From NCBI GenBank assembly GCA_015179125.1, contig WHVA01000160.1, positions 62,001 to 126,000 of the forward strand: a DNA stretch of 64,000 bases. The letters run 5' to 3'. Below the pieces are notes generated by a model, which was not told the DNA's origin, did no database searches, and worked only from the letters and a program-made list of their open reading frames with translations. Position numbers and translations under genes: made by a program. Source of the DNA: Gautieria morchelliformis (taxonomy: Eukaryota; Basidiomycota; Agaricomycetes; Gomphales; Gomphaceae). Below are positions 30,536 to 42,283 of the stretch, piece by piece (the stretch's first letter is position 1; each line of letters opens with the position of its first letter).

Positions 30536-32247
30536 TCATATTATATCACGATTCTTCCAGTTCAGCTCATATACATCTACGCCAGGAGCCCCTACTGATG
30601 TCTGGGTAGCAGTATCGTACCCCATGCCCGGATTTCCGAGCTCCTCAACGATAGTATGGCGCGCTCGTCTAGACACCACACCAAATGTCGACAGTGTATC
30701 CACATTTCTGAAGGTTAGTGTGTCGATACTCGGTGTGCTAACCCCAAGGACAAGTGCCATGTTCGTCGCGCGGACGTCCAGGAAAAAGCGACATATAATG
30801 CCAAGCTGTAAACTGCATTCGATCCACCATTAGGCATATTCAGCGATTTCATTGGGATCATGGTTGAGTCCAACTCACACTTGCCCGTGCGCGAGCAATA
30901 TGTTGAAATATCGTTGCTGTTCACAGGTCAGTAGCTTCTGAATAAGTGACATCTCAAAAGTGCCAGCGTAACGTACGGGAAGTGCCTGGAATAAGCTCAG
31001 AAGGTATTATTTGGTTTTACAGGTTTCGGAAGTGTGTACCTGATCATTCACAACCATGAGAACAGCCACCATGAGTGCGAAGCTGAAGAACGATTGATTC
31101 AGCGAAATAACGAGTACATTTAGTACCCACCCACCAAAACCTAAGAAATCCTGCCGGTGAAAGAGTTAGTAATACAGCGAACAGCATAGTTCCACCTCAC
31201 CTTGATACAATAAGAGGGATATAAATGATTTCGATGCGTTGCCATTCCATGGCTTAATTCGAGAAATCCCAAAGTGGTACACCGTTACCCCAATGACCGC
31301 GCAGTCGAAGACTAACGCCAATATGCTAGTGAGCAAAACCTCTGAGCCACATACCCATCAATATGATGTTCAGTTCTCGGTCGTATGGCGCATACCTCTT
31401 GAAACACATGATCAATGTCATTAGCGTACCGCGGAATAGGAGATAAGGCTCACAATTGTGAATCTCCTAATGATGTCTGACCACACTTGTGGCCGGCCAC
31501 CTCGAACTATGCATCCAGCGTCAGCTTTAACTTTATCTAACAAAGGGTAACTCCTATACATACCCACCCTGGAATGACTGATATAATCGCCAAGACGGAG
31601 AGCCCAATAAGTGTGGATAAACTACTCTGCGAAATGGCGTATGTCCGCAAGACCAGAATGGCTGCAATCGGGTCAGGACGATTGTTTTGAGTTATGCGAA
31701 GCCAACCCACTTTGGACGCACGTCTGGGCGATAAGGACGGATCCATCGGAGATTTTCAAGATAACAGTACATGCACTGCCAGGAATAAGTGTGCTTGGTT
31801 GTCGGTCCCATTCGGATAAGCAAACTCACTAACATTAGCCGCAGTAACATCAATAACTTATAGCGTAAGTGGAAGTATAACCAACCTACCGTTACAGATG
31901 TTATATTCCAATTATTGAGGGCAAAATAAAAAGTGAGGCTGACTCCCAGACTCAGTCGGGCTACGAGGTATGCGCCTGCACCAAGTCCCATCTTTTTCCC
32001 CCATAAAAGGATGACTTCCCGGGGCAGAGTTATCAAGTAATCGTATCCATATAGCGCTGTGGTTCATCAGCAAGTGGGATACGTAGCGAGGGTGTGTACG
32101 GTTCCTACCAATAGCAGACACGGTCACGTACTGGCGGAGGGTGCTATATAGAATTGGCTTTGGTAAGTTCCAATAGAGAGATACGGAGTTGCATGAACTG
32201 TCGACGTACAATAACCAGACGGCATCAGTGACGTCCAGGGATGACAT
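30536..32247 (-). CDS. DUF6533 seven-helix membrane protein (1)
   Basis: Minus-strand gene of at least six exons starting MSSLDVTDAVWLLY at 32247. The DUF6533 signature is clear across an intron: RQYVTVSAI, then YDYLITLPREVILLWGKK and LGAGAYLVAR. Further hydrophobic segments follow: TLIGLSVLAIISVIPGW (31600), VFDCAVIGVTVYHFG (31290) and a helix near 31070. The tail ends with VYELNWKNRDII at 30536. DUF6533 proteins are common in mushroom-forming fungi and resemble receptors in topology; their function is not established. Three relatives lie further right in this window. Confidence 0.8.
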
Positions 32248-33970
32248 ACTTCAGTAACTTCGCCACTGTTGAACTCGATGCTCAGGGAGCTGATCGAGAG
32301 AAGGTGAGATCTAACGGGCTCCTTCAAGCTTCTACAGCGATCGCCTGGTATCAATGGTCTATCAACACCTCAAAGGGAAACAGCTGAGGTCTATTTATAG
32401 CCCCTCCTCAGACGAGGATAGACTATGAAGGCAAATGTAGCTTCATGAGGATCCTGATGGTGCCTCCCTTCATAGCTTATACCATGTGGGGCCGCTGATA
32501 CGATGTTAATTAACCAGCCACGCCCTATAGGCGAGCTAGGCTGCAGTGCTGTCTTATTAAATTAAAATTGAGAAAACACAGCGCGAAACAAGTCAGTTGC
32601 AGGCAAGGAGACCGGATCAGAAGAATACCGTACCAGCGTACGCGAATATATCTGATCAGACCGCACTTTCCCAGGCTGCACTGCGCGAATCAACTTTGCC
32701 TTGTATTGTGGGTGGAAACGAAATGACTACTAGCGTCAGGTTTATATGGCTTATCCTGAATAAGGCTTGCAGGTTGGCCTGTGTAGCCCGGATGTCATAT
32801 ACTTACTTAGCCGACCCTGGTTATCAGAAGTTTTCCGTTTCGGGTCGACTTCCAATCGCGGGAATCAACCTGTTATACCTTTAGTTGACATAAGCCAATG
32901 GCGCGGGCGAGAGACAAGCAAGGGCGGAGTGCGAAGAGGGGGCCAAGGAAAAGTACAAGGTGATCCTTGTACGTAAGTACTGTATTTATGTAAGGCAGCG
33001 CGGGATGCTCGAACGAAATGCTACGGAATATCACGGATAACTAACACTCAGGCACAACGCTTTATATACCACACATAATCAGTCTAGTCTGTGTTTTTAA
33101 ATTACACATTAGTAGCTCTCCCCGCAGTGGGACAGTGACCTCGGCCAGGGACGTCGGTGGAAAAAATCGTTCGTCTCTGATCTAACCTTAGTAGATCCAA
33201 CCTTGAACCAACATCATATGCATGAGCTAAGTATTGGGGCGGTATGTTCACTAAAATATAGTGGGGAGGAATCCTCGAGGGAGTCGGGGCACAGAGTCCA
33301 CGGTCAGGAACTCCCCCCGCTAGAATATTGCAGGAAGATGGGAGCCCTAATAGGTAGCGAGGAAGAAATTCACCCTTTATTAGATACAAAACATGTAACA
33401 ACCATCGATCACAGACCCCGGCTGAGGTCGAATAAAGGGATAACAATACAAAGCTCGTCCAGACCTGGAGAGTAATTTTCCCATCAGTGTCATTTCTCCC
33501 AGCAATGCTAATATAATGGAGTAGAGTCACCCCAGAATGAACGGTATCCGATGTTTAATGTTACAATAATTGGATCCTTGATCTGAGCTATTGCACCTAT
33601 AGCAAGTTTGTTTGGAAACAGCAGTCGTAACCAATCTTCAAATTTATGTTAATGTGGGTTCGGGCGTGTGATCTTTCTCGCTGATCTGGCCGTGGGGACA
33701 TCGGTGGAGTTGCACCGCGAGGACTGGTATGGTCAACAAGAGAGATCCATTGATCAACCACTGGATCCTGAAGGAGCGTGCACCTATTTTTTTGGGGTAA
33801 GTATGTATTGCTCCGCGTGAGAATAGGATCCACAACATATGACATATATACTTACGGGTGTGAAGACGCGGACCCTCAGAAACAGCGAAGGAGATGTTAG
33901 TTGAGGGTCTCGTTTGGCTCGCGTCAGGTGCATCCACATGCATGATCAGGGCTTGATGAAATCAGGCCAA
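32248..33970. other. Gene-poor stretch
   Basis: No frame is supported. A 142-residue minus-strand frame at 33102-33530 and pieces at 33597-33943 contain nothing recognisable and no clear splice pattern. The first 150 bp are probably the DUF6533 gene promoter. Confidence 0.4.
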
Positions 33971-34432
33971 CTAGCCATCCATCCATCGCATTAAATAATG
34001 CGCATATAACCGGATTAATTCCAGCTCACGATCTCGAGGTACGAGTTTGATGGGGTGACCATACCCTGAGATGCAGTCCACAGGCACGGGAGAAGAAAAT
34101 CTGAGCCATTGAATAACCTTGGCAGGGAGACCACTATCCGAGGACTGACAATTGGGGCTCGACAACGTATGCAGACCACAAATTAACATATCAGGCCAAA
34201 GAACACGATGCAGAAGAAAATCTGCCTCGTGCTGTTGACATCTGAGTGCTGAGATGATACTCGGGTCTGCGAGAGATAAGGCAAATAACAGAGAGGTGTC
34301 ACCTTCGTGAACATGGTGAATACACTGATAGCAAAAATGGGAAAAGTCGGAAACTTCCGTATCTGTTGAGATAAGTGAGCACCAAATTCTTCCTGACGTG
34401 TGCAGTAGTAGTATCAAGACCCATTTCTCCAT
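33971..34432 (-). CDS. Hypothetical protein, weak
   Basis: A 153-residue frame opens with MEKWVLILLLHTSGRIW, a short hydrophobic start that could be a signal peptide, and continues with Cys/His-containing sequence. No family is recognised and neighbouring exons could not be fixed. It may be a decayed gene or chance. Confidence 0.2.
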   Translation of the reverse strand: MEKWVLILLLHTSGRIWCSLISTDTEVSDFSHFCYQCIHHVHEGDTSLLFALSLADPSIISALRCQQHEADFLLHRVLWPDMLICGLHTLSSPNCQSSDSGLPAKVIQWLRFSSPVPVDCISGYGHPIKLVPRDRELELIRLYAHYLMRWMDG

Positions 34433-36513
34433 TGTGCAACGCTGGCGTATCTGATCTCTGGTCCTTGTATGGGGCTCGAGATGTTGTTACTCGCACGTTT
34501 TCGTCTTCTAATGGTTTCCGTCCTCCAATCCTCCGCTTTGGCTACGACACAGGGCTATTTAAAAGAATGATGTATATGAGACTCGAGGAATTGTATGGCA
34601 GCTGCCAGTAGTGTTCATATGGATATAGATGTCCGTCGCTGAGTCATTGTTTTCAAATGATTAGCCGCCCGAATTGCCAAGTTACAAAGCAGCGCGTCGG
34701 TGCTGAGGACAATTTTTGGGCTCAATAAAGTCACGGGCTTCGATGTACGGTAATATCCTAACCGTGGTTCTACTGTTCTACTTCGGTGTCAAGCCCGGTA
34801 GTTTCCGGGCTAACTACTAGGCCCAGGCTTCAATAACTGACTTCTCGTCGGTAGTTGTTCCAAAGGTCACTTTCGCGGACGGCTGAACAAATCTTCAGTG
34901 GTTGGAAAACAACACGACAAATCAATTCGGGGAAAACAAAGGAGAAAGTTCCTGAAGTATCAAAGTGCCAATTGAATGGCATAACTGAATAACATTGAGA
35001 AGGTCACGCACACAGACATATTGACTGATCAGCTGAGCGATTTGAGTAGTTGTGTGCAGTTTCGATTTTAATTTCGCTGCGGGGACCTGATGATTAATTC
35101 CGGCCAGCCAGGCTGTCATGGTACCGGAGGGCTGTGACCAACGTACACATGAGCCACGAACCCGTCGCCTCATTAGTGGAGATTATCATTCTTATTCACC
35201 GGGCACGCTGGAAAATGTTACGATTCACCTTCACCTTTGCGGAGACGGATGTTTACTTACAGTAAGAGCCGCTGCTTCGAAGCACTTTGAGTTAACATTT
35301 GATGAGCCAGTGACACGAGGTTGAATCCCCCCGCTGGTACTGACACTCCTTCGAAATCTAGTAATCGTATTGTATCGAGAACCAGATTTTTGGCAGGCTG
35401 CATGCACTGCTCATGGATGCAAACTTGACGTGCCTGAGCAATGTGACGTGATCACATACAGTATGGGACGGGCTTTGAGTTTGCCTTCGGGACAGTGGTG
35501 GCAGCTGAGGCCCCACCGGGCCCCACCTCCAGCACCTCCAGCACTAAATTGAGGGCAAGAAATTCTGAGCGCTTCATCTCGGGATCTTTAGCCGAGTATA
35601 AGCGATGGTACATGGTATTGGGGAAATCTTATTTGCTTGATAACCTGGAAATAAGCGAGATGGGTGTTCTTCGGAAGACCCGTATCATGCGGCTAACCCA
35701 CACAATTACCGCAGTACTTCTGTCAGACCGAGGCTGAGGCCGAGTGTTACTCCCAGACAAAGTATAGTCGCACCAGAGGCATTGCCTGGCGCAAGCAGTT
35801 GCCCTTCCTCCTGTGCCACATGAACGACCCATGTTGGGACACGGAATTTTCCCAGTCGGGCTGATTGACTATAAGGCAATACCGAAGGCTTTCGAAGCGA
35901 GAAGATACGAATTAAATGCTGATGGTAATTAATAATACAGTGTGCCCTTAAAAACTTGTCGCTTTCGGCCCTCACGATATTGTGATAAGGGCGCACTCGG
36001 TTTGATTCCCAAAAATCGCAACGGCGTGGCCGGAAGTAGCCGCGCGAAGTTGATACTCAGATTGCCTATATAAAAGCAAGCAGCCAACATAATGGACAGA
36101 GAGCGGCAAGATGCACCAAAGGATGCTCCACTATTTCATAGATTTCATATCTTGGCCCGGATGAAGAGAGTGCCCAGACTGGCCTGTACCACTTACAGTA
36201 AGTGCCGTCACTGCGACCTGAATCAGATTTGCCAGTTGCAAACCCATGTTTTCCCTTCAGTTTGGAGGAAACAAAGCCTACACCGTAAGGGTCAAGTTTG
36301 AAGCAAGGTTATCCAAGTGGTGCTCGATGGAGCGCCCACAAAAATATGCGCGGGGAAAAGCGTCGGGCCAATGAGAAATGAGTATTCTGGTCGTGTGACG
36401 GGCTGAAACCTGAAGCGCGCAGGCTGTTGTATGGGACCAAAGAAAGCCGATGTCGAACCTTATAGAACCTTCCCTCGTGGCAAGTCAGATGATAAGCTCT
36501 TCTTCCTTTATTA
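34433..36513. other. Gene-poor stretch
   Basis: Only short frames in all six readings, none with a known motif. Small plus-strand frames at 35118-35324 and 36092-36301 are unsupported. The part just before 36514 serves as upstream region of the next gene. Confidence 0.4.
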
Positions 36514-37725
36514 TTGGGGGCGATAACATATCCAAGGTACGCACCGCTCCCGGGCCCTTGCACAAGCCGTCCTTTTATAATCGCCCAGCTTTTCCGAACC
36601 TTGTTAAAGCACCTGCACCAGCTCCGACCGAGCATAGGCAACCTACCGCCAGGCATGCACACCCTCCCGCACAATGGCCGATGTAACACGCACACGCGCA
36701 GCTATTCCACTCCAAATGTCACGGTCAACCCGCGCAACCGCAAAAACTCCTCTACTGCGCACCAGCTACTATGCATCAACACTCACAACCTCCATCTCGC
36801 GGCGCCGCCTGTTGTTGACCTCACACGGCTCGACTCACCGTCCCTGGCATCCTTCACGCCCTACAGCGAGAGCATCGACTCGCAAGGTCCTGCGCAGGGT
36901 TCGCTGCGTGCTCACATACACGTGCGCTCCCAGTCTCTCTTGTCGATACCCCAAAGTGCGACAATTCTAGACCCAGATACTGGTATCGCAGGCATTGCAA
37001 TGCCCACATCGCGACAGCGCCTTCACCGGTTTTCCCTGTTCGAGTTTAGCTCTACAGCAGGGTACCCCCCAACTTCTCCTACCTTGAACCAGGAGGAGAA
37101 GGGGAACTCGTGCTCGAGCTCTCCGCCGTCCTCGCCCTCCTTGTCGATTCCATCCATATCGCGTACACACTCGACGACCGCGTCCAGCTCGCTCCCGCGG
37201 ACACCTCCACTACCCCTTAGCCCGCTCTCTGCACGCCGCAATTCAAAGTTGCCTGGGAAAAAGATGAACCCCGAGACACTGCCTGGTTTTAGAGGGCGTA
37301 AACGCACTCCATCATTGCCTATGCCGCCTACCCACCGAAAACGTGACCCTTCGCCTTCGCGTAACCGTGTGCGCGAGCGTACCTTCTCAGGGTTTGACCC
37401 TAATTACACATCGTGGCTTGACCGGCTTGATAGTAGAACAAGGTCCCGCTCGCCCGCTTGCACGCCACACACTCCACACTCAACCCCACCATCGTCTCCT
37501 CTATCACTCACTGCCCTCGAGTCCTCCTCGAAATTCATGCGCACAGTGGCAATATGCGACGTTTGTGGCGCGTCTGGCGCGGACTTCCCGCGTTGTCCTG
37601 CCCGTGGCTGCGGTAGTGCCTGGTGCTCGAGGGCGTGTCGGATGGCGGCAAGAAAGGAAGCCGGGGCCGGCGAAACCGGTATTCGCGGGCACGGCTGTAA
37701 AGGAAAGCGCGCCGGGGGGTATTAA
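36514..37725 (+). CDS. MYND-type zinc-finger protein with long disordered N-terminus
   Basis: A 403-residue frame without obvious introns. About 330 residues are Ser/Pro/Thr/Arg-rich and probably disordered, with RS/SP motifs (SRTRSRSPAC, KRDPSPSRNRVRE) typical of phosphorylated nuclear proteins. Residues about 350-400 hold a Cys/His cluster: CDVCGASG, then FPRCPARGCGSAWCSRAC and a final HGC. The spacing fits a MYND or zf-HIT-like finger, which usually binds proline-rich partner peptides. The start is uncertain because several upstream and internal ATGs exist. Specific role unknown. Confidence 0.65.
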   Translation: MGAITYPRYAPLPGPCTSRPFIIAQLFRTLLKHLHQLRPSIGNLPPGMHTLPHNGRCNTHTRSYSTPNVTVNPRNRKNSSTAHQLLCINTHNLHLAAPPVVDLTRLDSPSLASFTPYSESIDSQGPAQGSLRAHIHVRSQSLLSIPQSATILDPDTGIAGIAMPTSRQRLHRFSLFEFSSTAGYPPTSPTLNQEEKGNSCSSSPPSSPSLSIPSISRTHSTTASSSLPRTPPLPLSPLSARRNSKLPGKKMNPETLPGFRGRKRTPSLPMPPTHRKRDPSPSRNRVRERTFSGFDPNYTSWLDRLDSRTRSRSPACTPHTPHSTPPSSPLSLTALESSSKFMRTVAICDVCGASGADFPRCPARGCGSAWCSRACRMAARKEAGAGETGIRGHGCKGKRAGGY

Positions 37726-40141
37726 TGGATCCGGAAAGCGAAGAGGGTACTCGGAGGACGTGAGCGTGAGCGGGCGTGGAAGGAGGGGGTGGAAGATATG
37801 CACCCGAGCAAGCTCGTGCGCATGCCAAAAAACCGGTTTTGACACGGCCGTACTATAACGACTGACAAGACCGACCCTGATATCCTTGTTATCTACGCAA
37901 TGCTTCGTGTTGAATCGTCCCTTATACGCTCACAATGTTATTATGATTTTATGACCAATAATTGAACGCTGGAGCTCCCGGGTGTATGCATGTACCGAAC
38001 GTACTGAGGGCTTACCACGTGATTTATTGAAATATTGGTACTGGCGGCATGGTGTGATTATTAAAGATAGCAAGTCGTTGAAGCTTGAAGTCGCGCACGA
38101 TTAATCGACCTAGAATACGTATAAGACGAGAATTGGCACGATTGGTTGGTTCCCCTGTTGGACAGTAAAGTAAAACGTATGGGTACTGAGATATTCCTTC
38201 TCGGAGCATCTTGGTCTCCACATGCGCCTAGTGGAGGCTGGCCGCGGATGACATATCACGATCGCTTCAGTGGCAGCGTTGGTTCTTCCGAGCAGAGCTG
38301 TCCCCCAAAACGTGTTGTGGTTCGTGACATATATCACCACTACATTGACGCGTCAATTGCGGTCAGTGGATTGGAAGACAAACGGTGTTTCCATAGTTGT
38401 GAATATAAAGGCCTGGACAAGCGTACTGGGCGTCTGGTACGGGTATATGCGGCTCATGTAACGGCGATTACAACCATCTGTTCAGATTCATCAAGTCGTG
38501 CTGCTCTGGGAGAAGGTTGTTTGGATGCCATATTGGGTATAGTGGCCCCAAGAAACAACTGGGACCATAAGTACTACTGGCGTTGAAGCCGCCCAGAAGA
38601 GTCTTGAAAGAAAGCTATAATATGCTTAGCGTTGCAAACCATACGCGGCAGGCATTTGAAAGATTACTTGGTTGATCGCGGGGAAACTGACTCGGAGTCG
38701 GAGCAGCCAAACATGTGGACTCATGTGGATTCTGACTCAGCCGAGTTTTTCCGAGTTTTTCTCAAACATGTACTGCATGGTGCAGTTTCCATGATAAATC
38801 GAATCGGTTCATCGGAAAGGAACAGAGCATTAGCACAAACACAAGCTCAACTCGGCTCCACCCACAGAGATGCGTAGTATAACATGGTCACAAGCTTTGC
38901 CATCAACTTTTATGGAACCTTCTATATTACTAGGTATAAGTACCCAGAAATGGACGTCTATAACCTCTTCTTGCCACAGGACTAATAACACCCGTCACTC
39001 CTCAGTTCGTGGAACGGCTTGGACATTGATGTACGGTCCGACGAGGTCTTGGACGGAAACTGTACATCACCATTGGTTGGCGCTCTTCCCTGAACTCACC
39101 TGCTGACGACCCCCTCGCCACTCTCCGCTAATAAGGCATACATTCCATGGCAGGACTTCTTCCTCAACATTGGGCTTCTTCCAGCCTCATTTCGACCCTG
39201 ATCGCTTCACATTCTTATCTTATGCTCTATCAGATCTAGGAAGGTCCGGACGTTGGTTGACCGTTGAGTTCAAGTTGAGCCCCCGATACCCGAGTGTTTA
39301 TATACTAGCAGCCTCGTGAAGTTTGAGCTTGCCAGTGTGGTCTACCCCACAGACACAGATCGGGTCGTAGTAATCAGAAGGACGTGGTGCGGAACTGTGT
39401 CGTCAGCGATCTGCAGGTCCACAACACGGGGACTTGTTAATCCGGGTCCAAGCTCCCTGTATTCGTGAACCACATTGCTTCGTTACCCTTCAAGCTTGGT
39501 AAGCCCATGTTTGACACCTCGCCGGTGATTCATACCGGAACCGGCTGGATCTCGGAAGCTGGGTGTAATTGGTAACTCACTCAGGAGCCGTTGTAGGGTA
39601 TATATTTCCCACTGTGTTACAGATCAGCCTGGGATGAGTACGCCAAGTGCACGCCGTGATCCTTATCATTATGCACATTTGTCAGCTGACTTGAAGTGTT
39701 CTAGGTCAACAAGCTTTCTCCCTTAACCCTTGGATTACAGGAGCTATGGTCTTTGAGTCCTGGAAATGTAATTTGACAATCATCAAATGACACCCAAGCC
39801 TCGAAAGGTATGAATCAATGCGTGACGAACAATAACCGCGACGGTCCCCCAAAGATGAATCGAGGCTCGCACGGTCGCAGTACAAAGTTACGAAGCTTTT
39901 GTCGTTCAAACTGAGCCAAAGCGAATCGCCGCTTGTAAAAATCATATGTAACTATGTCAAAACTGAACATTCACGCTTGCGTGATAAAAAAGGGTATTAT
40001 CGAGCTTGTGCTCAACTCGACTGACGCCAAATGCCATAAAATCACGTGACCAAAATCAAAGTGAGGTTGATCTTCAAGCCGCCAGCTTCAAGCTCCAAGT
40101 GTCGAGCTTCAGGCTCCCAGTGTCATAGCCTATCACAAGAG
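37726..40141. other. Gene-poor stretch with decayed coding-like pieces
   Basis: Between about 38870 and 39700 short plus-strand pieces look protein-like in shifting frames (for example FAINFYGTFYI, FFQPHFDPDRFTF and LGKPMFDTSPVIHTGTGW), suggesting an old gene now broken. I could not assign a family. A 146-residue frame at 38146-38586 is unsupported. The rest shows nothing. Confidence 0.35.
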
Positions 40142-42036
40142 ATGCCTCAATTTACCACAAATCGCACTCTAATAAATCCACATTTCGAGGGCTATAAGCT
40201 CAGCTTTACACCTTCGCCACATTTACAGCAGTTCCCACTCGTTCAGCGGGCCACGCAGTCGCGCACGGGTATCAATGCACGGGGATTTCAGGAGGTCGCA
40301 AGCCGAGTGCGCCATAATCACTTGGCAGTGGGTAAGGACAGCGCCATGTATGTCGCAGAGGACGGGAGTGTCGTTCTTATTCGCTTGGACGGAGGTCAGT
40401 CAGATGTGAATAAGGGGCTGGTGCGCCAGAAAACCATGTATTTCATTGTAGCCCTCTGTCTGATGATCACACCAAGTAGGATGGAATTTCTCTGCGTGTT
40501 GTGTTTCAGTTGCCGGAGTATGTGCTTGATCCTACGCGTGTGCATGCGGAATATCCTGCTGCTGCGTGTCTTTCGCAGGATATGTGGCTAGTGACTGATG
40601 GGCATGGGATGGCATTTCTCATCCGCATACCTGATGATATGTCACCGGCACATGTTATAGCTTCATGGGAGCTTTTGGTAAGCAATGCAGCAATACCGGC
40701 TCCATTCCAGCTACACGCTGCTGCGATTGTGGCGCCTCATCTTGCTATCGCGATTCTCTCTTCCGCGGCACCCTCTGCCAATGAACCCTCTTCCTCCAAA
40801 AACAAAGAGCAGTCCATGTTCGACATCTGGGCTGTGCGTGTCCCCTTGTCGGACCCTTCAGCTTCCGCTACTGCTCCATTCGAGGTGGCCTGGCGTCGTC
40901 GAGGTACAAACATACCCCTTTCTGTGGAGTACGTACCAGTGCGCAAAGCATTTGTCCTCATTGGTGGCTCTTCTTATCACGACATCGCCTCGCAACCTGT
41001 ACAGCCATATGACCCAGCACCAGATGAGCTTGTACCAATCCCACGCGCTGGAGACAATGTGGACATGTCTATCGCGACCCCACCTCCCTATTCTTGGACT
41101 CAAACTGAAGACACAGTCACGGTTGCTTTTGCGCTACCCGGAGCGACACCTAAAACGAATGTGCACGCCATTTTTGGGAGCGGTACATTATCCCTCCGCG
41201 TTGGTTCTCCGCCACTTCCACAGCCGCTATATACTGATGCCCCATTATGGGACGTAATACACCCCGCTTCCAGTCTGTGGACTTGGGAACGTGGCACCGC
41301 GACCACTGCCGGACTGCTTACCGTGCATCTCGATAAGGCCCACCCAGGGACGCGGTGGAGTCACGTTTTCGCACAAGGATTCGAAGTCCACGAGGTCTCG
41401 GAGACGCTTGACCCCTCTGAACTCGCCAGTATCAGGGAGACACTTGACAAATACACGGCATCGCTCCAAGAAGGTGCGAGCGACCTTGGACACGGCGTCC
41501 CTAGTCTTGCCGAGGGTGAACGGGACGATGAGGTGGATTCAAGCGTCGGTCACTCGGTTTTACTCACATGGGTGGGGAACGATGGCAGCGTCTGCGGTCC
41601 TGCGGATGATTCACCAGCGGTGGTGCTGTCGCTTACATTGCCTGGTGTGAAAGACACCTTATCACTGGTGGCCAAAAATGACGTTGACGGACCGCTGTAC
41701 ACTCTCGACGATGCAGGGTTGGCGTGGAAGCACGTGGCGACGTATCCTGCCCTTGCATTCGTGCTCGCTTCCAAACGTGACACACGGTTTACGTTTCATG
41801 TCTCTTCCACAGCTGTGCTTGCGTTCGACAGCGGTGCGCGTAATAATGGTGGGGGTAATGTCTACATTTACCGCGGGTGTGGGCCTGGCGACAAATGGGC
41901 AAAACAAGGTGTTTTCCAGCAGTCGCCTGAAGCAGGTGCTCTCCTGGGTGTTGGAACTGTATCTTCGAAAGAGGGACAACGCGTTTTACTATGTTTGACT
42001 GAACGCATGCTAGCTGTTTGTCGTGGGGTGTTCTAA
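40142..42036 (+). CDS. NUDCD1: NudC domain-containing protein 1 (NUDCD1) homologue
   Basis: Two exons, 40142-40405 and 40510-42036, join in frame (GGQSD to LPEYVLDP) to give about 596 residues. The N-terminal half is beta-propeller-like (MWLVTDGHGMAFLI, VAWRRRGTNIPLSVEY). A CS (p23/NudC-like) domain lies in the middle: YSWTQTEDTVTVAFALPG then VHAIFGSGTLSLRV, followed by LWDVIHPASSLWTWERG. The C-terminal half resumes beta-rich sequence ending ERMLAVCRGVF. This order matches NUDCD1, an HSP90 co-chaperone-type protein. Start chosen at MPQFTTNRT because upstream residues look untranslated. Confidence 0.9.
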
Positions 42037-42283
42037 GGATGCGGTTTGACTGAAACCATGAGTAAATAGTGGAAATAGGTATCATGTAGTAGTTACAGTA
42101 AGATCACCGTGACATCCAACACCATTGAGAGAACGAAACCGAACGACCGGAGGCACGAAAGGCAGACTCAGCCTGATACGAAAAGATGAGATCAACAACA
42201 ACAACCAACGCCCAGTGTAGCAATTGGAAGAATGTGAGAGGCAAGGTACGCATAGGACACATGCAGAAGATATAATACAGGAT

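Noticed and set aside
32597-32884. A 95-residue plus-strand frame between the DUF6533 gene and the empty stretch
   Set aside because: No motif, no splice partner and no coding-like composition.
35311-35331. A T-loop-like sequence (GGTTGAATCC) suggesting a tRNA
   Set aside because: No matching acceptor stem, D-arm or anticodon arm could be folded around it.
41291-41650. Overlapping frames of 80-190 residues within the NUDCD1 exon
   Set aside because: The other frame carries the CS domain and a continuous 509-codon exon; these are alternative-frame shadows.
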